64,000 bases of DNA from Nymphaea colorata (GCF_008831285.2 NC_045139.1:19546892-19610891), one strand, 5' to 3'; positions 11,501 through 24,114 are shown, counted from the stretch's first letter. The notes: a model not told the origin generated them from the sequence alone. Program-made: numbers and translations.

Positions 11501-12578
11501 ATCCAAGCGCGTGGCGGCTGCTCCTGCGCAGGCCCGTACGGCCATGTCCTGCTGGAAGTGGGCAAGGAGAAGTCGCTTGCATTTCGTTCGGCCATCCACA
11601 AGGTAGTTGACGTAATTGGCTCGATGTCCTCATCCCCGAAAATGTTTGCAGCCAACTCTCTGTCAATATCATTCTCTGAATCGAATCGTTCGTCGAAGAT
11701 ACATACAAAAGCTGACCGGATCCAATCGGATCCCAGCAATTGAAAAGTTCAAATACAACCTTTTCGAATACTTCAGAAATACAAATAACGAATAAACTTC
11801 GAAAGTTTGCCGGAAATTTGTTAGTGTTATATAATTTCAATGAATAAAAAAGTAATATTTGGCATTTCTTTAGTAATAAAAAGTGTAAATTGTTACTAGT
11901 AATGTCAACAGGATACTACCCATTTTTTTTTATCATGGTTTGGCTCATTTAAATCGATTTTCATTGGACTTATCGGCAAATCCTGATTTCTTTTTTCCAT
12001 TTCGTACCTATATTACGGCCGCTATACATTCACTTCTAGCTTGTAGCAGTTGACATAAAAATATAAAATTTCTAAGCTATTGATTTCGTCTTCGTGAAAC
12101 ACTTTGTTGGTCATTTCTTTATTGTCATTTAATCAAGAAGTATATTTATGACGATGTCTTCAACGATCGCTTGCAGGGTTACAACGGACTAAAGCCTGGA
12201 TGGACAAGGATCAGTTTCTCATACTTCATTTCGCATGAAGAATTCGAGTTCATACTGGCTGCCATCGAGTTCATTGCCATATATGCCCAGCGCTTCCTCC
12301 CGCTCTACCGCTTCAACTGGAAGACCGGCGACTGGACGTTCAGGAAGAGCGCAATCAACAGCATCCTGAAGGGCAGCCATAAACCAGCAGGCAGAGACGC
12401 AGGGTCGTCACCTTCTGGTTTCCTGAACTCAAACGGGAACGCCATGGCGCCTATCGAATGCAAGTACGCGTCGTATCTCGAGAACGCCAAACTCGTGGCC
12501 GGTACCCTTGAGAAGTTCCCTCCGGCGCGGCACATTCCTCCGGGAGTCGATCAGGACCTCATTCTTTTCAGGATATGA
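8526..12578 (+). CDS. class V aminotransferase / cysteine-desulfurase-like PLP protein
   Basis: Five exons: 8526-8949, 9339-9840, 10824-11025, 11117-11602, 12177-12578. They total 2016 nt and encode 671 aa, with all junctions GT-AG and in phase. The protein has the fold-type I, class V PLP layout. GNTHTDDSFVGHRTT is at 142-156 and the phosphate-binding GSGTTAAIKRL at about 182-192. FDFAAS follows, with the Asp (about 305) expected to contact the PLP ring nitrogen. SPHK has Lys334 as the Schiff-base lysine. RGGCSCAGPYGH at 508-519 occupies the place of the catalytic-cysteine loop of SufS/CsdA-type desulfurases. This family in plants and bacteria is annotated as PLP-dependent transferase or csd-like, and the substrate is unproven. 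I see no obvious transit peptide. Exons are strongly GC-rich compared with introns and with neighbouring PUS10. ATG 8529 is an equally possible start, one codon shorter. Confidence 0.88.
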
Positions 12579-14024
12579 TGTGAAGAGGAACACAAGTCCC
12601 TTTCACTCACCAAACAAAATATTATCCTTTAAGCCTCGTCAATTAGGAACTTGCATCCGTTGACTAGTGAATAATTTGATTTGGAGTCTGGACATGCTAG
12701 ATCACATGCATACGCGTGCACTGAATTTCTTTTCGCTATGACTTGTAGTCTGTTTGCTACTTGGTCAACAACAGTCTGCAACGTTATCATCAAAATTTTA
12801 CATCAGAAGAAGGCATCCGGATATGCAGTTATTGTCTGAATGATTGGATCGTGCTAATCTATTTCTGAAGTCAGAGATGATGCTGCAAACCACCACAGTG
12901 GCTTCAAGACACGAGACTGTGCATCACAACAAGCTGGTTGCTCTGTAGAACTCGTTTTTATTATAATAAGCCCATACAACAATACAGACGGACCACCCAT
13001 CTGCTCTTTCAGGTGGTTTAATCAACAGGAGAGAACATTATTACACAGGGTACGGGTATTGCATCCGATACCATGTCCTTTCCACATAAACATGGCCTTG
13101 CTCTGTGATAGTACCTTTGTACTCTTGAGGGAGAAAGGAAAGCAGGTCACGGGAATGAAGAAAAGTGGCGATACCACATCTTTCAAACTGAACTCGTATA
13201 TTAAATTCATATATCTTCCAAAATGCCACGGTACTTAAAAAATACTCCAATAAGACAAATTCTGAAACAATTCTAGACACCTTCGTTGTGCAAAAAAGTT
13301 TTCAACTCATTAAATTTTTACCATGATTTTAACCCACAAGCACAAATGAGGCGGCAATGTGTAGAAAGGCATCATTCACAATACATCATATTGCAGCAAT
13401 TTTGCAAGTTCACTAGCAGCAGCTACATAGAATTAAACCAAAACCTTCAAAATCTACAAGAAGCAACAGCTATTTAGGTTTGACAGAAAAGTGCATCATT
13501 TTACTGGAGCAAGCCTGAAGCTTTACGAACTAGGAAAAGATCAAAAACGAAGAATCTAACCAGGATATCGATCTTATCTTTGAAATTATCATACAAATTG
13601 AGAAAGGTTGTAATTTGTCGTCCACGTTGAGAAAGGCTGCCATCACCGAGGTTTCACCTTGCACAACAATGCAACTAAGCTTTTGATACTTCAAACTGAC
13701 AAGAGTTTGAGGGCCCACATTCAGCATGGCATCATCGGCTTGGAGAAAATATTATCGTAGCAATCTGTTGACGGTAGGTGTACCACAATCAAGCTGAAAA
13801 TACCCGTCATGAACAGAAGATAAAATGCATGATTTTCTGTCAGAAAAGGTTGTAGATTTTGGAGCAGCTCACTGAATTATCAAGTAAAAAAAATGGATAG
13901 TCACCTGACTGTTTGATCATCTGTTCTAGCAAACTCTCACATGGAGCCTTCACTAATGCTACCATCTCAGCTTACTGAGAACAGATTATGATTTTATATA
14001 GTCCAAGCAGCACCGGTTAACTGA
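12579..14024. other. tail-to-tail spacer between the aminotransferase and PUS10 genes
   Basis: It must hold the 3' UTRs of two converging genes. AT-rich poly(A)-signal-like sequence is present on the minus strand near 12955-12970. Short frames at 13041-13280 overlap a GGGTACGGGTA word typical of the DNA transposons nearby. No gene was recognised. Confidence 0.5.
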
Positions 14025-14519
14025 TTACTGATTGAAACATTCCATCTTCACGTCAGTGACATCAAGCTGCAAAATCTCTGCCCTGCATCCTAAAAGGGAG
14101 TTCATGCTGTAAAAAAGTGCAGAAAAAGTTTTGTTATAGTGGATTGCCGTCAGAGAACAAGCCACAAGCAAGAGACAAGTTAGAGTTTAGCCGATGCATG
14201 CTTTTTGTGTGAACTCCAGTTTGGTCCAATTCCTATGTCCATATACTGATCAACTTTTATAAACAAATCATACTGGACTGACTAACATAAAATTCGAAAA
14301 TGCTGCAAAAAAAAAACAAAATCCAGCCAAACAACGTCCAGATAAGATTGGATCCACACCAAACAAGAACCTAAAGTTCTACAGATAATCATAGATGTCT
14401 AATAATATGGGTTTGATAACTTGGATCGTAAGTTACATGGGTACAGGTACGGGTATGCATACGCAGATACAGGTATAGACATGACAACTTAAAAAAAATG
14501 TAGGTATGGAAATACAGCA

Positions 14520-14556
<37 letters not shown>

Positions 14557-17500
14557 AAATAAAATAAAAAAGCCAAAATGAAAGCAACATTTAGATAAAG
14601 AAAACATATAAATAAAAACATTACATGTTATTGAACAATAACTCTAAAGACAGAATGAAAATTGAGTTGGAAAAAATTAAATCAAGTAAAATTAAGCAGT
14701 TTCGATCTAAAAGGTATCCAAGTGCATCCAAGTACCCACTTTGCGTATGGGTACGGCGACACAAGTATGTAGACTTTAGTGAAGTACCCATGCACTTAGC
14801 TTGGATCAGATCTAACCTCCCCTTCCCCCAACACCCTGGAAGATAATAATATTAAGGGTTGCAGGAGTTCATTGTCCCAATATAATTACTTGATATACCT
14901 TGGATCTGTACGCCCAAGATCTCCATGAACAAATTCTTTTATATAAGTTCCAGCCTGCATTTTTACAATATCAGAAAGCCAAGGAAATATCATGTAAGCT
15001 TGTTTTGTGGTTCAATATGTAAATAAGCAGCATAAAAATCAAGAAAAAAACTAAGTATTTTACTGAGCAATGGAAGTTGATAAAAGAACATCAAAAGGCA
15101 AAAGGTATTTATGACAGAATCAACTATATTTTTTCAGGTATAAGTATTTGATTGATGCATATATTAATGAATGAGAAGGGCTTCTCCGCAGCCAAATTCA
15201 GACAGCAGCTAGGTGTGTAACATATTAGCAAACTCTAAGCAGAGGTTTTAATGTACATATTTGGATTCATCTTAACTGCATGTTACTCCAGCACGATTGA
15301 CAAAAGGCAACAGCATCCTTGAAAGCAATGTTATCTGTATCGTACGATACGGACGCATATCGTACGATACGTATCGTATAGGTCAAGAAAACCTATACGA
15401 TACGCTGTTTAAAGACGATACGCGTCTGTATCGTACACGTATCGCACGATACGTGCGATACGGGGGCCGTATCGTACGATACGGGCGATACACCCCCGTA
15501 TCGTACGATACGGGTTAAAACACAAATTTTTTTATTTTTTAAAGTTTAAATGCTCCTCCCTCTCTTTCTTCTTGTATTTAAAGACTCCAAGAGACGTAGG
15601 AGGGAGAGATTTTGCACATTTTCATCAAAAATAACCAAGGATTCATCGATTTGGAAAATATTATCGTTAAATCATGAAAGATGATAAGTTGATAACTATA
15701 TGTTTTGAACTTATAAAATTGTGATGTAATATAAGTCCTAAAACTCAAAGTCCTAAGACTCTAAGTCTGAAGATTCTATAAAATTTTCAAGTTTAAAATT
15801 GTGATGGATGCTTATTATGTTATTTTGAATATCTAATTTCTAATTTTTGAATGCGTTGTTGACACACATGAATGTTCCTTACGTATGATGTTCTTTTTTA
15901 TATTTGAATATATTTTTCTTAATTTCTGATTTTTTGTTTATTTTTTCAGATTTTTAATAATTTTTTTTTATTTTTTCTGATTTTTAAATATTTTTTAAAA
16001 TTAAAAAATTAATTTTACGATACGCTACGCTACGTTTACGATACGTTACGATACAGCGTATAGGTCAGCCCGACCGATACGCGATACGCTACGCCTTTTA
16101 TAACATTGCTTGAAAGTGGAGTGAAACAAATAATGAGGATTACATTAATAAAAGGACAAAGAAATAAGTTTGCTAAAGCTTTTAAACATACCTGGGTACA
16201 CAAGTGCAGCATAAAATACTGGGAGCTACCCGCAACTCTCTGACCCCTCATCCTTTCAGAAGACAATTTTTCAGGTCATAATAAGAACTCATGCCAAATA
16301 CTTTGAGACATATCAGTGGATTATCTGCTTAAACGGTAGGAATCTTTACAGGTACATACCAATGAATTATCCTTTTACGCTCTAGAGGACTTCGACGATG
16401 CAGAACTCTAATAGGAGTTCTTTGACTGACTTCCTGCACAGAATCAATTCAATATTGCCCAAGTTAGAATGAGAACTAAAGCACACTGAAAAACACAGCC
16501 TGAATGCATCCAAAAAGGAAAAAGGAAATTCAATGCAAAGACACCAGAAAGCAAGGTAAAACCTGAGGAAGTAACTGGCAAGTCCCAAATGAGACCCCAT
16601 GTATCAGATAGAAATGAATGCCAAAGCAGACAAATGCTGTTCCAACAGCAACTTATTTCCCAAAAGGAAAGGAAAATACAAAGAACAGCGATCATAGATT
16701 TTACATGAAACTTCTGGATAAATGTTCTAAAATTATAGAAACAAACTTGGAAAAGCATTATACGCCAGTAACTATCAAAGGTAATGAAGGAAAGAGGAGA
16801 CTTCCTCATTCCTCATTTTGATTTTTTATTGATCATTGTATCACAAATCAGGTTATGAGAGAATGCTTAGAACTGATATAACCCTACGATCAATTCTATA
16901 TGTTGCTACTTGAGATTGAAAGCATGCATATGTTTCCAACAATTTAAGCCATATGAAATAAATCTGGTTCACTAAGATTTTCTTCAATTCAAGTAACGAC
17001 TAGCTTCTGGAGCAATACATAATGACATCAAATTTTCCCTTTGACAGTTCGCATCATCAGGTCATTGCCAGTTTGAATTATCCTTATCCTCCTGTATATA
17101 GTCTTAAGTGTAAATCTTTTACTTCAAGAACAAAAAATAGAACAGGAGATGCTTCTAATGCTTGCAAGTTCATCCATTAACAGTAAACATGACTGTCCTG
17201 CAGATACTTTCCCAGCACCCTAGTTTCTAACTTGCAATTTGCATGATATGTTGGCCTTGGCAATTGCCCTCCAAGTTACTCTAAGTTAACAAAAAAATAT
17301 ATATCCACAGCAATGTGGGTTGATGATACAAGGTCTTTTATAGGCAAGTTTCCCAAAAGATTGATATTGTAAGAAGTAGAGAAAAAGCACGATATCAAAC
17401 TTCAGAGTCTCAGACTATACGATATGATTTCAATCATACGCACAGGAGAAATCTCACCAAGTCCTTGACGTTAGAAATGTACTCCAAGTCCTGGTCCGTA

Positions 17501-20500
17501 AGTGGGCGAGAAATCCACACAAGTGCAGAATATTGCTTCTGTACAATATTATTAGCTCTTTCCATCAGACCAGGGGGGAAAAAAGGGTAGATACAAAGTG
17601 CAGATGGAGAAAGGGATAGTAAACCTGCTTCTCTGCCTCCCCTTCACGCATAAGGTCCCATGCCTCTTTGCCAACTATCTTGACATTTTTTACCCCAATC
17701 TTGTAGAAGAGATCAAGCCCATAAAAGTTAATATAATTAACTTAACTGAAAACAGGAATTCAGCTGCAACAATGGAGCAGTTTTTGCAATTTCACTGTCA
17801 CCACTTAAGATTTGATAAAATTGCAGCTTACCAATCTACGTTTTTCATTGTTGATTAAATGTACTATTTCTCTGATATCATCACAAGCAGGAATAGTGCG
17901 TGCATTCGTAACCTCAACTAAGAAAGGACGACCCGAACCAAGCATCCGCACCTGAGAAATAAAATATTGTCTAATTTAAATCCTATTAGTAAATCACAAT
18001 GATTGGGGGATAGGGAAGGGAAGTGCAATTCGTACATCAATATCCTCTCTACCAGCAGCATGAAACTTGAAATTCTCAGCTCCTAATTTGCTAATAATAA
18101 CTTTTCCAATCAACTCCTGCATCACAGCTAACCAAAACAAAGTCACATTATCTGAAACACAGTGATAATGGTATATGGGTTCCAGATATTTAAGGAGGCG
18201 AGGACATGGTGATGGCGTACTTCTACGGATGCCTCTCCCATCCTCTCATCATCAATTATCCAACGTGTCTGGCTGACATTTCTTGTGTACTACAGTCGAA
18301 CAAAAAGCAAATTTAATGAGAAAATGTAAGAACTAGGTACAGAAGAAGAAAATGTGACGCGTTTATCGTTTGATGCACAATAAGAGAGAATGGAAGGATG
18401 GAAATTGACTAGACTTGTGAAACCATCATGTTCTTAAAAGCTGTGTCAAGCATTTATATGCAAAAGATTGAATGATTATGCAACCCCAGATCTCATACAC
18501 AAACACAACCATGGTGCACTAAGCAATCAACTGATGACTTGTTTTCTCCAAAACAAAGATAAGGGCAATTATTTTTAATTAATTAAATTACTTAACCAAC
18601 GGTCATCAAAGACTTGAATAACAAGGCTCACTAGGTCTAAACTGCACATAGCATTTTGCTATTCCCATTGTTTTTGGGATGCTATGCACAATTGATGTTG
18701 TCGTAATTCTTGTTCTTTGTAGCATTCTTATAACATGATGTTGCAATCTGACTAGGATACTGATACATGGAAGAAGCTATTCATCATTTGAAACGCACAG
18801 GTAAAAATTTATACCTATGAAATGAGAGAAATTTTTACCTTAAGGTACCTGCCACCAATATAAATAGGTGTTTTGCAAAAAGTTACTTGTAATTCACATG
18901 GTTGTTTGCCCTGGAATGTCAAACCAACAAAAGATTATAACAACACAAAGACGCTAAGTAGAAACAGAGAAGATGGTCTTTGAAGATGAGAAAAAGATGA
19001 TTTGGTTTACCTCCTGTAGTAAGGATTTAGAACCAGTAGGTAAATTATCTTGGTTGATCACTGGAGCTGATTGAGTATCAACATCATCGTCTGCATAGAT
19101 AGAACTGTATCTATCACACGTAGAGAAATAAGTTTAAAAGTGGCCACAGGATTGACCACTAAAAGCAAAGGATCCACCGACATCTGTATCAGCATATAAG
19201 AAAGAGCAGGCAGACCAAAAAGAAATGGAATTTTGAACTACGCACGTTAAACGAGAGCTAGAAATGTAAAAAACAAGAACACTATTCTACAACACACAGA
19301 TTTCCCTAGAATAACACCAAGCTTGTTAGATGAAGTGAAATGAACATGGACTGTCCATCTCTCTCTCTCTGTAACACATATAGAAGAAGATAATACATGA
19401 AAAATATCCAAGAACAACAGGAATCGGCTTCTCTCTCTCTCTCTCTCTCTAACACATGCAGAAGAAGAGAATATATGAAAAATATCCAAGAAAAACAGAG
19501 ATCGGCTCCCCCTCCCCCACCCCGCACTCTCTCTCTCTCATGAAGAAGAGAATACATGAGAAATATCCAAGTACATAGAAATCGGGTTTTCCATTTGATA
19601 TAAAAAAAATCCATTTGGCAGAGGAAGCAACATAAATCAAATAGTAAGTCGGCACTACATAGCTAGGAGAAATTCCCACCTAGGCTACCAAATACAATCT
19701 TTACAGATATTCAATCAAGAACTTGCCTGCCTTCCTTTTCCTGCAACAATCCAAACCTGAACAAGGATAATCAACAGGGTTGCCTGAGCTGCCCATATGT
19801 GTGTATGTCATACGAATTCGAAAGGACTGAGCAGCAGATCTGGTAGCCTGAAAGTCATCTATGAAATATGATTGGATGCCAAAGTGATTTGTTAAATTTA
19901 TACTCAAGAATGAAAGCCAGCATATAAAGGCAAGGAACTAAAAAACTAATTTTGCATTTAAACAAACTACCAATAGATTTTCAAGAGACTTGGTAATTGA
20001 CAATTTCAACGTATCCTTCACTGAAAGACGATTGGCAGCAATTATTTTATTGTACCAATCTTCTGAACCATATTTGTTTTTCATGTATGACCTACAACAA
20101 GTAAGATGACTTTTCTGTGAGAAAGATGAAGGCATAATGGATAAAAATACCAAAGCTTCATTAATGGAAATTTTAAGAGGTCAAGAACAAAGAATTTACG
20201 ATTTTTCTTCAATCAGAAAATGTTAAGCCAGTTAGCAGATCTCGGTCTTTCATTAATATCTATTTCAATGTGATAAAAGTACGCAGACTGGTTGTAACAA
20301 AGTTATGTATATCATTACCAGATATTTTGTTCGTTAATCATAATAGCTGATGGTACAGAAACTTCAAGAAAAAAACCATCACTCTCATAACCAGCGTTCT
20401 TGACCAGGTCAGCAACCAAAACTGCAAGGTCATCTTTGCCACTTTCTTCGGATATCAAATTTGGCTCTTTGTTATAAACATACACAAATTGCAATATCCC

Positions 20501-21881
20501 AAAGCAGATAATGCACAACTCATTTGTTGCTTCTGATTTTGGAGGAGCTATCACTTTATTGTACTCATGTTCAATGTCATTATCTTTTCCCATTGTCACG
20601 ATGGAAGTGGTTCTTTCTAACACCGAGCACAAAAATGACTTGGAAAAATGTGAGAAGGAATAGACATTGTCTTTCACACCAAACAAGCGGAGTATGCATC
20701 TGGGACAGACCTGCAAAGGCAACACCATAATGTATATCATATTTTCTCGAATTATCCAAGCCAATAATAAAAAAACAAGCAGAAACTTAACATACATTTT
20801 CCAGTAACAAACCAAATCTCACAGTGGCCTTCCTGATTTATATAAAAAAAAGCTGTGAACAGCAACACAGCTTTTGATGGCAAAGGTAAATTCCTATTCT
20901 GAAGCATCACACTGAAGAATTTTAAGCTAAATGATGCATGTGTTAAGTCATATTTATGCACAACAGAACTCATAACGTAGCAAATCCCTTGGAATGAACG
21001 GAAACCCTCAACAAGATCTAGTACAAAAAGTTTGAAACCAAATCAAGTTGTCGATAAACCAGATGTATCAACCTAAGAAAAAGTGAGGTTTGCTTCTCAG
21101 TGGAAAATAACTCAATTTCGTCAGGTTTCTTGGTGAGTAAGCCCAATCTTCTCAGCCATGGCCCATGACAGCAAGTTCAATCATAGCTGACTGCAATTTT
21201 TCTAATGACGTTGATCCATAAAGGATAATAAGCGCTATATGATACACAATGCTCGTCATACAACAAAAGCATCTCTCTACAAGGACAAACATTATATAGT
21301 GATGCTACCGTTACGCTGCTTCCCAACCCATGCACAAGTTTCGGCAGACTCGCATAATATTATGCGATGCGTTTTCCAATTCCATTGATGTCATTATCGG
21401 AATCCGTCTAGCTTAAGCAAACAATAGACAGCCATCCTCAACTCACTGAGGAGAAACAAGAATCAACGTCGAAATGATGAAACAGGAAAGCAAGACAAAC
21501 TAACAAAAACATACAATCAAGTGAACCTGATTCCGGTTTTGTGTAACACAACTGAACTAACACCCACCATGTTGCAACAATCGGCAACTTCCACCCAAAA
21601 CAACATAGTAACTGGACAATCACCCGCACCAATCTTAAACTATAACAGTTCTGCAGAAAAATGAGGGCCTTGCGGGATAATAAACACGAGTTCTCTCAAG
21701 AAGGCGGCATGAACAGATAAATTGAGACATGGGGTAGTATTTCAGATAAAAGAGTAATAAAAGAGAGGCGGTGAATCGTCACCCCAATGGACAAAAGGTC
21801 CTTCACAGCGTAAGCAGGAAAGGAGGCGATGGCGCGCTTCACTATAGAAAACTCCAAGCTCTCTGATTCGTCGCCGTCCAT
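14025..21881 (-). CDS. PUS10: tRNA pseudouridine synthase PUS10
   Basis: Fifteen exons, from the start: 21783-21881, 20319-20710, 19971-20091, 19705-19847, 19011-19110, 18839-18910, 18221-18289, 18036-18116, 17832-17951, 17625-17699, 17458-17538, 16360-16433, 16192-16252, 14899-14954, 14025-14106. They total 1626 nt, 541 aa, close to known plant PUS10 length. PUS10 isomerises uridine to pseudouridine in the T-loop of tRNAs (positions 54/55 in archaea and animals). The N-terminal CPRC (35-38) is half of the zinc-binding site of the THUMP-containing domain. The catalytic motif is GREDIDVRMLGSGRPF with Asp357 in the R-x-D position. GRYLKYTRNVSQTRWIIDDE, RTPIRVLHRRSPLERKR and AGTYIKEFVHGDLGRTDP are diagnostic. 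The end (GCRAEILQLDVTDVK) is typical. Intron 13 and intron 14 each carry a small DNA transposon. Exon 4 has a competing GC donor (see findings). Confidence 0.95.
14428..14799. mobile_element. hAT-like MITE (GGGTAC family) in PUS10 intron 14
   Basis: It is flanked by perfect 8-bp direct repeats CTTGGATC (14420-14427 and 14800-14807). The imperfect inverted ends are GTAAGTTACATGGGTAC on the left and CTAAGTGCATGGGTAC (reverse complement) on the right. Repeated GGGTAC/GTACCC words lie near both ends and a (TA)n tract (14522-14554) is in the middle. At 372 bp with no coding frame it is non-autonomous. The 8-bp duplication is the hAT hallmark, though a Mutator-like origin cannot be excluded. Confidence 0.75.
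15326..16108. mobile_element. hAT-like non-autonomous transposon (CGTATCG family) in PUS10 intron 13
   Basis: It is flanked by perfect 8-bp direct repeats CTTGAAAG (15318-15325 and 16109-16116). The ends are the inverted repeat CAATGTTAT/ATAACATTG, matching the CA-start of hAT ends. Both subterminal regions are packed with CGTATCG and its palindromic form CGTATCGTACGATACG (15338-15513 and 16018-16096). The centre is AT-rich and non-coding. Length 783 bp. Dense subterminal motifs are typical hAT transposase binding sites. Confidence 0.85.
19720..19727 (-). other. competing GC-type splice donor in PUS10 exon 4
   Basis: The minus-strand sequence CAG|GCAAGT matches the strong consensus of GC-AG introns. 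It lies 22 nt upstream of the GT donor (ATCT|GTAAAG) that I used. Only the GT donor keeps the reading frame into exon 5, so use of the GC site would frameshift the protein. Confidence 0.4.
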
Positions 21882-23387
21882 TTCCTCGACTCCCCACTCT
21901 CTCCGTCTCTCTCTCTCTTCTGAGCAGCAGTCGCCAGTTACTGCGTTCGCTGATGGGGCGCATCAACTAAACGATTCGGGGCTAACGAGTTTGAAAGAAT
22001 CCATCGAACCTAGCTTTTATCAAAAAATTGGTTATGCATCTGTGCTATCCAACCAAATCGACTGAAATGATATTCCAAATAAGACTTCAATTCGGTAAAG
22101 TTAAAAGTAATATCCTACTAAATCTTTCACTTGTTTGAATTTCGCTTAATGGTAGTGGAGAATGAGATTTTGGTGGTTTGCCAGTGTTCTGAGTTTATTA
22201 AGAATTTCGTGGAAAATCGAAATTGTTTTCCTCGCACATTTGTAATATGCTAACATTTCGAAAACAATTCACAGGTGCCCAGCACTTTTGAGCCATTTAC
22301 AATTGCTCAGCCTTTAAACTTTCTAATTTTTACAAGTGTGACTTGATTTATACGCAGATAAAAAGTCTATTTATATTTTAAAAAATATCTCATGATAAGT
22401 CAACATTTCTACATCTTTATTACTATCAATTAGTTGTTTTCACGTGTTACACAGTTCTTCTATTGCATTTTTTTCTAACAAATTCTTGCGCATTCATCTC
22501 TCATTTCACGGGCTTTTCGTGATTAGAGCGACAAACTGCAAACATCAGCAGTGTTTTTAAAATAACATGACATTTACCTCTTCTTATTACTAAAGATATC
22601 TTTAAAAACTTTCTTAATAATTAATCTCCTATTTATTAATCTTTAGAATTTGGGCAATTGTTTGTTATGTGCCTAAGTATTAAGGTCCTTTTCATATTTT
22701 TTTCTCGAGGGAAAAAAAGAAGGTAGAAGGTAAACCGAGTGAGAATAAGATGATAAAAATGTAACTAATTTTTAGATGGTGGGTAAAAGTGTTATGCTAT
22801 CTTAGTAAGGAAGTATAGCATAATTGTCCAGGCAAGCAGTTAATTTTTGTAAGTATTGATCACAACATTATAATTGATGGGTGTATCATATATGACAAGT
22901 TCCAAACTTTAGGAAAAAAAATAAGAAACGTTCATGCTTCTTTTTCGAGCGATAGAAAAATGTCATGCTAAATGATAAGAACAAGTACTTAACTTGGTCA
23001 AGACAGGTAAGACTATGAGATTATTTCATTATCACGTGAGAACTGAAAGAACTTTAGCGCATTTTTGTCGTCGTGGTTTAATATTAAAACAAGGCATAAG
23101 CTTATCAGGTCAGGTGTGCTTGGTAGCCACGAAAGGTCCGATTCTACGTCACAGAAAAGACTAGTTGAGCTTTTATGCCAAATTTTCATTTGGAGGACAG
23201 ATTTTGAACAAAATTTAAAAAGCAACCTCCATGTTTTGAAATTTCCCACTGATGCACCAAATGTTTTCTACGGGCAAGTATAACTGCCCACTTTCCCCAC
23301 CTATACCCATAAGACCCAAATGGTCTCACTACAAAGAGCAAAAGTCATGTCTTGTTTCATAAAATGGGAACTTTGTTCCTTCTTATA

Positions 23388-23785
23388 TGTAGATGTCAAA
23401 TTGTCAATATATCAGAGCCAACTGTTCTAGAAAAAATCAGATATAGAAAAAGTTTAATACATGATTAAAAAAATGAATCAAATTCAGTTTGGACTGAGAT
23501 AGAGTTTACATAAATATCCAACGGAATTAAGATTCAAATTAAATTTAGTTTTAAATAAATATACTATATCCAGTGCCCCTACATTTGAAAAATCAATGAA
23601 ATTCGTTCAAATTTGGATTCATATTTGAATGTGAATTTCAGATCATATTTGAATTGGATTCATATTTGGATTCAAGTATGAGTTTTACTTGTGTTTATTT
23701 GAATCCAAACATGTGCATGTCTAAAAAAAGTAGATATGATTAAGAGTATATTTGATTTGAATTCAATCTATTGACATCTTTATTC
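23388..23785. repeat. AT-rich interspersed repeat related to the element at 58653-59065
   Basis: It is rich in ATTCAAAT/GAATTTGAAT words. It ends TTGAATTCAATCTATTGACATCTTTA, whose last part resembles in inverted form the start of the 58653 element (TAGGAATGTCAATGAATTC). The left limit is approximate. No target duplication was identified. Confidence 0.4.
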
Positions 23786-23899
23786 TTTAAATCTTAAGGT
23801 ATAACATTCTACACAAATAAAAGAATCCATTGCTTATGGATTTTATAACACGTAAACAAGCAATGCTCCGATTGTGATGCATCTAAGTTTTCATAAAAT

Positions 23900-24027
<128 letters not shown>

Positions 24028-24042
24028 CGATAAAATGAGAAA

Positions 24043-24114
24043 TGGGGCGTGGCCAAGTGGTAAGGCAACGGGTTTTGGTCTTGTTACTCGGAGGTTCGAA
24101 TCCTTCCATTCCAG
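24043..24114 (+). pseudogene. plastid-type tRNA-Gln(UUG), probably a non-functional nuclear copy
   Basis: The 72 nt fold as a cloverleaf: acceptor TGGGGCG, D arm GCC...GGC, anticodon loop TTTTGGT with anticodon TTG, T arm GGAGG-TTCGAAT-CCTTC, discriminator G. The sequence closely resembles chloroplast trnQ-UUG rather than the plant mitochondrial or nuclear form as I know them. The acceptor stem has one C:A mismatch and two G:T pairs, and the anticodon stem has two G:T pairs. Both suggest mutation after transfer. Flanking DNA does not look plastid-like, so any transferred segment is short or eroded. Confidence 0.7.

Noticed and set aside
13041..13280. 79-residue minus-strand frame ending in VERTWYRMQYPYPV
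   Set aside because: It looks protein-like, but I know no family, and its end overlaps GGGTACGGGTATTGCATCCGAT words typical of transposon ends. No supporting exon nearby.
15326..15513. CRISPR-like regular repeat array
   Set aside because: The CGTATCG words are irregularly spaced and palindromic, lie between transposon ends with an 8-bp target duplication, and the DNA is plant nuclear.
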